From positions 1 through 27,657 of the forward strand of contig CAYNUO010000037.1 in assembly GCA_964400405.1 (NCBI GenBank): a DNA stretch of 27,657 nt, given 5' to 3'. This DNA comes from CANKJK01 sp964400405 (GTDB taxonomy: Bacteria > Acidobacteriota > Vicinamibacteria > Vicinamibacterales > UBA2999). Positions within the stretch are counted from its first letter, which is position 1. Every line of letters starts with the position of its first letter. The notes beneath the pieces are model-generated. The model had not been told where the DNA came from. It did not search any database and was given only the letters and a program-made list of their open reading frames with translations. This document shows positions 22,929 to 27,657 of this stretch, in pieces. The position numbers and the translations under genes are program-made.

Positions 22929-25877
22929 ATGTGGCCCCGTGTGCGCGTCGGCGTTGTCGTGGCAACCTGCCTCTGGGCGGCTCCGCTGGCGGCCGCCGAG
23001 GATCCGGTTGGCGCCGGGACACAGTTTACCTTGGCGTCCTGGACGACCCGCGACGGCTTGCCGTCGAACTATGTTCTGTCGCTGGCACAGGACGCGGCCG
23101 GATTCCTGTGGGTGGGCACGAACGCCGGGGTCTCGGTTTTCGACGGCACCCGTTTCCTGCAGTGGCCCCGGAGCGGCCCGTTCCCGTCCCCGAACCCCAT
23201 CGTCTACTCCATCTGCCCTGCTCCAGATGGCAGCGTGTGGGTTGCCTTCGGCGGGCCCAGCCGGGTCACCCGCGACCGCCACGGAGTCATCACGACCTAC
23301 ACGCACGAGGACGGTCTTCCGGAAGGCTCCATCCGGACGATCATCGTCGACTCGTCCGGCACGGCGTGGGCGGGCGGCGGCGGCGGGCTGGCACGCTTCA
23401 CGGGTACCAGGTGGGAAGCGTTTCAGCCCGACGGGAGGTCGACCTACGGCAGCATTTCGGACATGACTGCGGACGCGGCCGGGCGGATCTGGTTCGCCTC
23501 GTCGCAGGGTGCATTCCGTCTCAGCGCCGATCGGACGCGGATTGACCCGGTTCGGACAGGCCTCCAGGGGCCGATCAACATGCGGGCCGCGGGTCCCCGG
23601 ATCATCATGACCGGGACCAGCGAAGTCGTCACCGTGGACGCCGCCTCCGGCCTGGTGACGTATCGGCAGCGAGCCAGCCACCTGATGACGGCACCCTTCC
23701 CGATTGCCGTAGACCACCGCGGGCGGGTGTGGGCGGGCACCAACGGAGAAGGGCTCTTCAAGCTCGAGTCGCTGGAAAGCGTGGTTGGCGCTCGGCTCTT
23801 CACGGAGCGCGACGGGTTGAGCGGCTCGCTCGTCCGGAGACTGCTCGAAGACCGTGACGGCAACCTGTGGGCCGGCACCCAGGCCGGGCTCACCCGCATC
23901 ACCGAAGCCAGCATTACGACGGTCCGCGCCAGGCCCAACGCGTCGGCCGAGAACGTCACCCGGCTCGCGGCCGCCGGCGACGGCGCCGTGTGGGCGCAGT
24001 ATCCGGGCGGGTTGGTCCGGTTCACCGGGCGGGGCCCCGTGTTGTTCAAGGACAGCAGCGCCGGCACGCTGACGGGCCTTTCGGCGCTGCACGCTGGGCC
24101 GGCTGGCACCGTCTGGGCCGGACAGGTCGACGGTACGGTGCTGGAATACCGGGACGATCGACTCCGGGCTCTGACGTGGCCTGGACACCTGCGCCCCGCG
24201 TCAGTGGTCGGCATCACATCCGACTCACGGGGGCACGTCTGGGTCGATGACGGCAGCCGTCTGCTTCGCCGCCAGGGGAGCGTCGTGCAGACCGTTCCCG
24301 TCCCCGCGGAGCTACGGTCCAGCGCCCAGCGTTTTCTCCACGTCGACGCCCGCGACCGCCTCTGGCTGGGCACCGACGGCCATGTCGGGCTCCTCGAGAA
24401 CGGTCGGTTCCGAATCTACTCGGAGGCCGACGGCCTGCCGCCCGGACAGCTCGCGGGGATCCACGAGGATGGCCGCGGCCGGATCTGGGTCGCCGCCGAT
24501 GCGGGCCTCCTCACCTTCGAGCAGGGACGCTTCATCACCCTGGGTGCCGGGAACGGGTTCCCCCGGGGGCGTGTGTTTGCCGTGACCGAAGACCGCAGCG
24601 GCGCCTTGTGGATGGGCGTGGGCCTCGGCGTCATCCGGGTCGAAGCCCGGGAGCTGGACGCCGCCATTACGGACCGGACGTACCGCATTCGCTACCGACT
24701 CCTGGACGAGTCGGACGGCCTGAGGGGTACGCCCGTGATCCGCGGGCAGCCCAACGTCGTACGGGCACGGGACGGCGCCCTGTGGTTCGTCACGAGCAAC
24801 GGCCTGGCCGTCGTGGACCCGGCGCGCGTGACGTCGGTGCCCCGGCCACCCGCTGCCCGCGTGGAGGCGATCCTCGCGGACGGCCGGCGACAGGATGCGG
24901 CGGCATCGCTTCAGCTGCCCCCGCGACCTACCGTGCAGGTCGAGTATGCAGCGCTCAATCTGACGTCGCCGTCAAAGTTGCGTTTCCGCCATCAGCTGAT
25001 CGGCGTCGATCCCGCCTGGGTGGAGAACGGCACCAGCAGACAGGCCTCGTACGCCAACCTGGCACCGGGTAAGTACCGCTTCCAGGTTGCGGCGAGCAAC
25101 GGAGACGGCCAGTGGAGTCCGCAGGTGGCCGTCGTCGCGTTCACCGTCCTGCCGACGTGGTATCAGACCCGGGCCTTCTACTTTCTCCTGAGCCTCGGTT
25201 CGGTCGGGCTTCTCTGGGGGGCGTGGAACACACGGGCGCGTCAGATGCGCAAGGAGTTTGACGTCGTGCTCGCCGAGCGCGCACGCGTCGGCCGGGAGAT
25301 CCATGACACGCTGCTCCAGAGCCTCGTGGGAATGGCGCTCCAGCTCGACACGCTCGCCGATGAAACCGAGGCCACGCCCTCGCCGAGCATGAAGCAGGAA
25401 TTGATCCGCCTGCGACGTCAGGTCGAGCACTACATCGGCGAAGCGCAGCAGTCGATCTGGGATCTCCGGACGCCCGCACGCGAGCTGGAGGATCTGCCGA
25501 CCAGTCTGCGTGAGCGGGCGGAACGCATCATCGGCGGCACTCACGTGGCGCTCGACTTCTCGGTGACTGGCGTCCCGCGTGCCCTTCCAGCGCAGATACA
25601 GCAGCAAGTGCTGCGGATCGCACAGGAGGCGGTCGTGAACGCCGTCAGGCACGCGCACCCATCGATCGTGCGAATGAACCTGCACTACGGTTCGGACGGC
25701 GTGCGCGTGTCGGTGTCGGACGATGGCCGGGGGTTCAACCCCGGCACGCCCCATCCTTCCGGTGAGAGCCACTGGGGCCTCTCCATCATGCGTGAACGCG
25801 CGGCCCAAATCGGTGCGCGCTTTTCGGTTTCCAGCGGGATCGGTACCGGTACCCGCGTCGAACTTGTCATTCCGTGA
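22929..25877 (+). CDS. Beta-propeller (Reg_prop/Y_Y_Y) sensor histidine kinase
   Basis: The 982-residue protein has a signal segment (about 1-24, ending PLAAA) and a periplasmic double propeller (about 30-640) of Reg_prop repeats such as DAAGFLWVGTNAGVSVFDG, DRDGNLWAGTQAGLTRI and DGRGRIWVAADAGLLTFE. A Y_Y_Y domain (about 668-745) and one membrane helix (about 747-767) follow. The cytoplasmic kinase has HisKA_3 with phospho-acceptor H792 in REIHDTLLQSLVG. HATPase_c (about 890-982) has QEAVVNAVRHA, SDDGRGF and GLSIMRERA. No receiver domain is fused. The start is uncertain: GTG at 22899 adds ten residues. It overlaps or abuts its response regulator and is divergent from the DUF1592 operon, which it may control. 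Confidence 0.92.
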   Translation: MWPRVRVGVVVATCLWAAPLAAAEDPVGAGTQFTLASWTTRDGLPSNYVLSLAQDAAGFLWVGTNAGVSVFDGTRFLQWPRSGPFPSPNPIVYSICPAPDGSVWVAFGGPSRVTRDRHGVITTYTHEDGLPEGSIRTIIVDSSGTAWAGGGGGLARFTGTRWEAFQPDGRSTYGSISDMTADAAGRIWFASSQGAFRLSADRTRIDPVRTGLQGPINMRAAGPRIIMTGTSEVVTVDAASGLVTYRQRASHLMTAPFPIAVDHRGRVWAGTNGEGLFKLESLESVVGARLFTERDGLSGSLVRRLLEDRDGNLWAGTQAGLTRITEASITTVRARPNASAENVTRLAAAGDGAVWAQYPGGLVRFTGRGPVLFKDSSAGTLTGLSALHAGPAGTVWAGQVDGTVLEYRDDRLRALTWPGHLRPASVVGITSDSRGHVWVDDGSRLLRRQGSVVQTVPVPAELRSSAQRFLHVDARDRLWLGTDGHVGLLENGRFRIYSEADGLPPGQLAGIHEDGRGRIWVAADAGLLTFEQGRFITLGAGNGFPRGRVFAVTEDRSGALWMGVGLGVIRVEARELDAAITDRTYRIRYRLLDESDGLRGTPVIRGQPNVVRARDGALWFVTSNGLAVVDPARVTSVPRPPAARVEAILADGRRQDAAASLQLPPRPTVQVEYAALNLTSPSKLRFRHQLIGVDPAWVENGTSRQASYANLAPGKYRFQVAASNGDGQWSPQVAVVAFTVLPTWYQTRAFYFLLSLGSVGLLWGAWNTRARQMRKEFDVVLAERARVGREIHDTLLQSLVGMALQLDTLADETEATPSPSMKQELIRLRRQVEHYIGEAQQSIWDLRTPARELEDLPTSLRERAERIIGGTHVALDFSVTGVPRALPAQIQQQVLRIAQEAVVNAVRHAHPSIVRMNLHYGSDGVRVSVSDDGRGFNPGTPHPSGESHWGLSIMRERAAQIGARFSVSSGIGTGTRVELVIP

Positions 25878-25885
25878 GGACTCTG

Positions 25886-26554
25886 ATGACCGTGCCCCCG
25901 ACGAAATCCCGCCCCCAGGACACGCCCACAGGCGACATCCGGCTGCTCTGCGTGGACGATCACCCGCTCGTCCGTGAGGGCGTGACGCGCAAGATCGACG
26001 CGCAGCCTGACATGCAGGTCGTGGCCTCAGCCTCGACAGGCGAGGAGGCGCTGAAGCTCTTCGATCAGCATCTGCCCGACGTCACACTGATGGACCTCAA
26101 CCTGCCGGGAATGAGCGGCCTCGAGGCGATCGAGGCAATACGCCGCAAGCATCCGAACGCCCGGATCGTGGCGCTGACGATGTACAAGGGTGACGAGGAC
26201 ATCCATCGGGCGCTGCAGGCGGGCGCGTCGGCCTACGTGCTGAAGACAACCGTTTCTGACGACCTCATCCGCGTCGTCCGTGAGGTGCACGCCGGCGCAA
26301 AGCCGATGTCCTCGGACGTGGCCACGCAGCTGGCAGCGCGAGCCGGCACCCCCGCGCTCACGCCACGCGAGCGCATGGTCGTGGAAATGATGGCCAAGGG
26401 CCTTCGGAACAAGGAAATCGCCTTCGAACTGGGCATCAGCGAGGACACCGTCGAAGTGCACGCCCGGAACCTCTTCACGAAGATGGGCGTGCGAGACCGG
26501 ACGGCCGCGGTCACGGCGGGCATACGCCGGGGCATCATTCACCTGCCCCAGTGA
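25886..26554 (+). CDS. NarL/FixJ-family response regulator
   Basis: The 222-residue protein has a receiver domain (about 18-135) with acidic pair D24-D25, phospho-acceptor D70 in LMDLNLPGMSG, a Thr in VALTMYKG and a Lys in AYVLKTT. A LuxR-type helix-turn-helix (about 158-218) includes LTPRERMVVEMMAKG, NKEIAFELGISEDTVEVHARN and KMGVRDRTAAV. Start ATG 25886 follows GAGG with six-base spacing; a GTG at 25874 overlapping the kinase stop would add four residues. It forms an operon with the HisKA_3 kinase, its likely phosphodonor, and probably acts on nearby promoters such as the DUF1592 operon. Confidence 0.95.
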   Translation: MTVPPTKSRPQDTPTGDIRLLCVDDHPLVREGVTRKIDAQPDMQVVASASTGEEALKLFDQHLPDVTLMDLNLPGMSGLEAIEAIRRKHPNARIVALTMYKGDEDIHRALQAGASAYVLKTTVSDDLIRVVREVHAGAKPMSSDVATQLAARAGTPALTPRERMVVEMMAKGLRNKEIAFELGISEDTVEVHARNLFTKMGVRDRTAAVTAGIRRGIIHLPQ

Positions 26555-26560
26555 TCGGGC

Positions 26561-26578
26561 GGGCCCCCGGCCGGGCCC
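26561..26578. terminator. GC hairpin between convergent genes
   Basis: GGGCCC (26561-26566) and GGGCCC (26573-26578) form a self-complementary hairpin in the 26 bases between the response regulator and the convergent cupin gene. A bidirectional terminator is plausible from position, although no T tracts flank it. Confidence 0.35.
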
Positions 26579-26580
26579 AG

Positions 26581-27033
26581 TCAGCGCTTTGTGTAGACAT
26601 GCACGGCGAAGTACCGGACCTCTTTCGGTACGTCCTTCCACCAGTGCGGGACACCGGCCGGAACGGTGATCACATCGCCGGGGGCAAGCCGATGGAGCGT
26701 TCCCCCGGCGATGTCCGTCCCCGTCAGCTCGCCCTGTCGCAGCTCGCGTGGATTGACGATCGTCCCGCCCGTGACCAGCGTCCCCGCGCCCTCGAGGATG
26801 AAGAAGATGTGGGAGTGCCCGGCGTGGCGTTCGATCTCTCCACTGGGCGTGGTCTTGAGGCCGGTGCTGACGCGATAGCCCAGCGTGCTGTCCTGCGGCA
26901 CGATGGTCGTATTCCCCTTGGCGATCGCGGCACGCGCCTCGGCGGCCGGAACGACCACCACCTCCTGGGCCGCCGCAACGGAACCCACGATCGAGCAGGC
27001 TGCGGCGAGGGCAAGCCTGGAAGGCAGATGCAT
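26581..27033 (-). CDS. Exported cupin-domain protein
   Basis: The 150-residue protein has a signal peptide (about 1-22, AACSIVGSVAAAQ) and a single cupin barrel. Motif 1 contains H73-x-H75 and E81 (RHAGHSHIFFILEGAG), and motif 2 has PGDVITVPAGVPHWW with H130, giving a likely metal site of two or three His and one Glu. Function is unknown. Exported small cupins are frequent in acidobacterial genomes by my recollection, which is not checked here. GAGGAG lies seven bases before the ATG. It follows the VOC gene by 24 bases on the same strand and may be co-transcribed with it. Confidence 0.88.
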   Translation of the reverse strand: MHLPSRLALAAACSIVGSVAAAQEVVVVPAAEARAAIAKGNTTIVPQDSTLGYRVSTGLKTTPSGEIERHAGHSHIFFILEGAGTLVTGGTIVNPRELRQGELTGTDIAGGTLHRLAPGDVITVPAGVPHWWKDVPKEVRYFAVHVYTKR

Positions 27034-27057
27034 GAGACGTCTCCTCGCTCGGTTGCG

Positions 27058-27657
27058 TTACCTGTCTGCGCCTGTCCCGCGAATCTGCGCCGTCAGGTAG
27101 CCATCGTCCTCGGGCCTGATGAGCTGTATGAGCAGGCCGTCGGGATCGCGCATGTAGATGGACCTCGCGCCCGGATGCTCTCCCTTGGTATTCCAGGGAC
27201 CCGTCGGTGTCGCCTGGGCAAACGGATAGCGCTTGTTAATCGCTGTCGAGAGACGCCTGGTGGCCTCGGGATCCGGAATGTCGATACCGATGCCCATGTG
27301 TGAGTACTCACCGGGCTTGACACCGCTGCCATCTGAACTGGGCTTGGGAAGGGGTGCCCTGGTGAGACTCAGCCAGTGCGCCCGCCCGGGCGTGTTCGTC
27401 GGAAGTGTGAGCGTCCAGAACGTCGCGGCCTTCTCGTGGACCTTCGCGCCGAAGAGCGCGGCGTAGAAGTCCGCGGACCGCTGCAGGTCGCTCACGTCGA
27501 AGTGTATGTGGTTGATGCTGCGCACGCGCGTCAGCGGGCTCCCGGCCGGGGGCGTCCACTTCGGTGCCTTGGGATCCCGCGAGCCGGAAAACAGGTAACC
27601 GTCGTCGTCCGGCCGAATGAGCTGGATGATCATCCCGTCCGGGTCCGTGAAGTAGAT
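27058..27657 (-). CDS. Tandem VOC-family (glyoxalase/bleomycin-resistance) protein, 5' end outside window
   Basis: The frame is open to the window edge, giving 199 C-terminal residues. The visible part holds the end of one VOC module (IYFTDPDGMIIQLIRPDDDGYL) and a complete second one: INHIHFDVSDLQRSADFYAALFG through SIYMRDPDGLLIQLIRPEDDGYL. The near-identical endings show at least two tandem VOC modules. Probable metal ligands are His in NHIHFDV, His in YSHMGIG and Glu/Asp near the end. VOC proteins catalyse metal-dependent isomerisations or ring cleavages; the substrate is not evident. It is followed by the exported cupin gene. Confidence 0.86.
   Translation of the reverse strand: MYFTDPDGMIIQLIRPDDDGYLFSGSRDPKAPKWTPPAGSPLTRVRSINHIHFDVSDLQRSADFYAALFGAKVHEKAATFWTLTLPTNTPGRAHWLSLTRAPLPKPSSDGSGVKPGEYSHMGIGIDIPDPEATRRLSTAINKRYPFAQATPTGPWNTKGEHPGARSIYMRDPDGLLIQLIRPEDDGYLTAQIRGTGADR

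Overview
The window reads as a high-GC, Gram-negative bacterial chromosome scaffold. It most likely comes from an acidobacterium, possibly of the Vicinamibacteria type. This is inferred from gene content (an exported HpcH-type aldolase, a DUF1592/DUF1552/ankyrin cluster, a beta-propeller sensor kinase, an OprB-like porin) and is not proven by a marker gene. Two runs of exactly 100 N (13243-13342 and 17119-17218) are scaffold gaps.

Layout. At the left edge lies a tRNA-Asn (minus) and an exported HpcH/HpaI aldolase. From 1.3 to 6.1 kb is a light/UV-response island. On the minus strand a CarH-like B12-binding MerR regulator is followed by a class II-like photolyase. Divergently, on the plus strand, a TIGR01777 epimerase fused to an SRPBCC domain overlaps a DUF523-DUF1722 (TudS/YbgA-like) gene. 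The two arms share a 94-bp AT-rich region with an inverted repeat and direct repeats that looks like an operator.

From 6.1 to 9.5 kb is a housekeeping block on the minus strand: SRP RNA, dnaX, ybaB/ebfC, recR and a small membrane protein. An OprB-like porin follows (9.6-10.9 kb). From 11.1 to 16.6 kb is the aspartate/lysine-diaminopimelate block. Here lysC-dapB, then a 135-bp repeat with an assembly gap, then dapA and an M20 amidohydrolase run on the minus strand. asd runs divergently from lysC, with only 27 bp between the start codons, and is followed by an alpha/beta hydrolase cut by the second gap.

From 17.3 to 26.6 kb is an extracytoplasmic cluster. A DUF1592-family protein with two CxxCH motifs, a Tat-exported DUF1552 protein and an exported ankyrin-repeat protein form one minus-strand operon. 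It faces a large Reg_prop/Y_Y_Y histidine kinase and its NarL-type response regulator. The right edge holds an exported cupin and a tandem-VOC protein that runs off the window.

The two most interesting parts are the predicted B12/light-controlled photoprotection regulon, whose regulator has alanine where Thermus CarH has its photo-adduct histidine, and the uncharacterised DUF1592-DUF1552-ankyrin system with its adjacent two-component system. All calls come from reading the sequence and translations; no database search was run.
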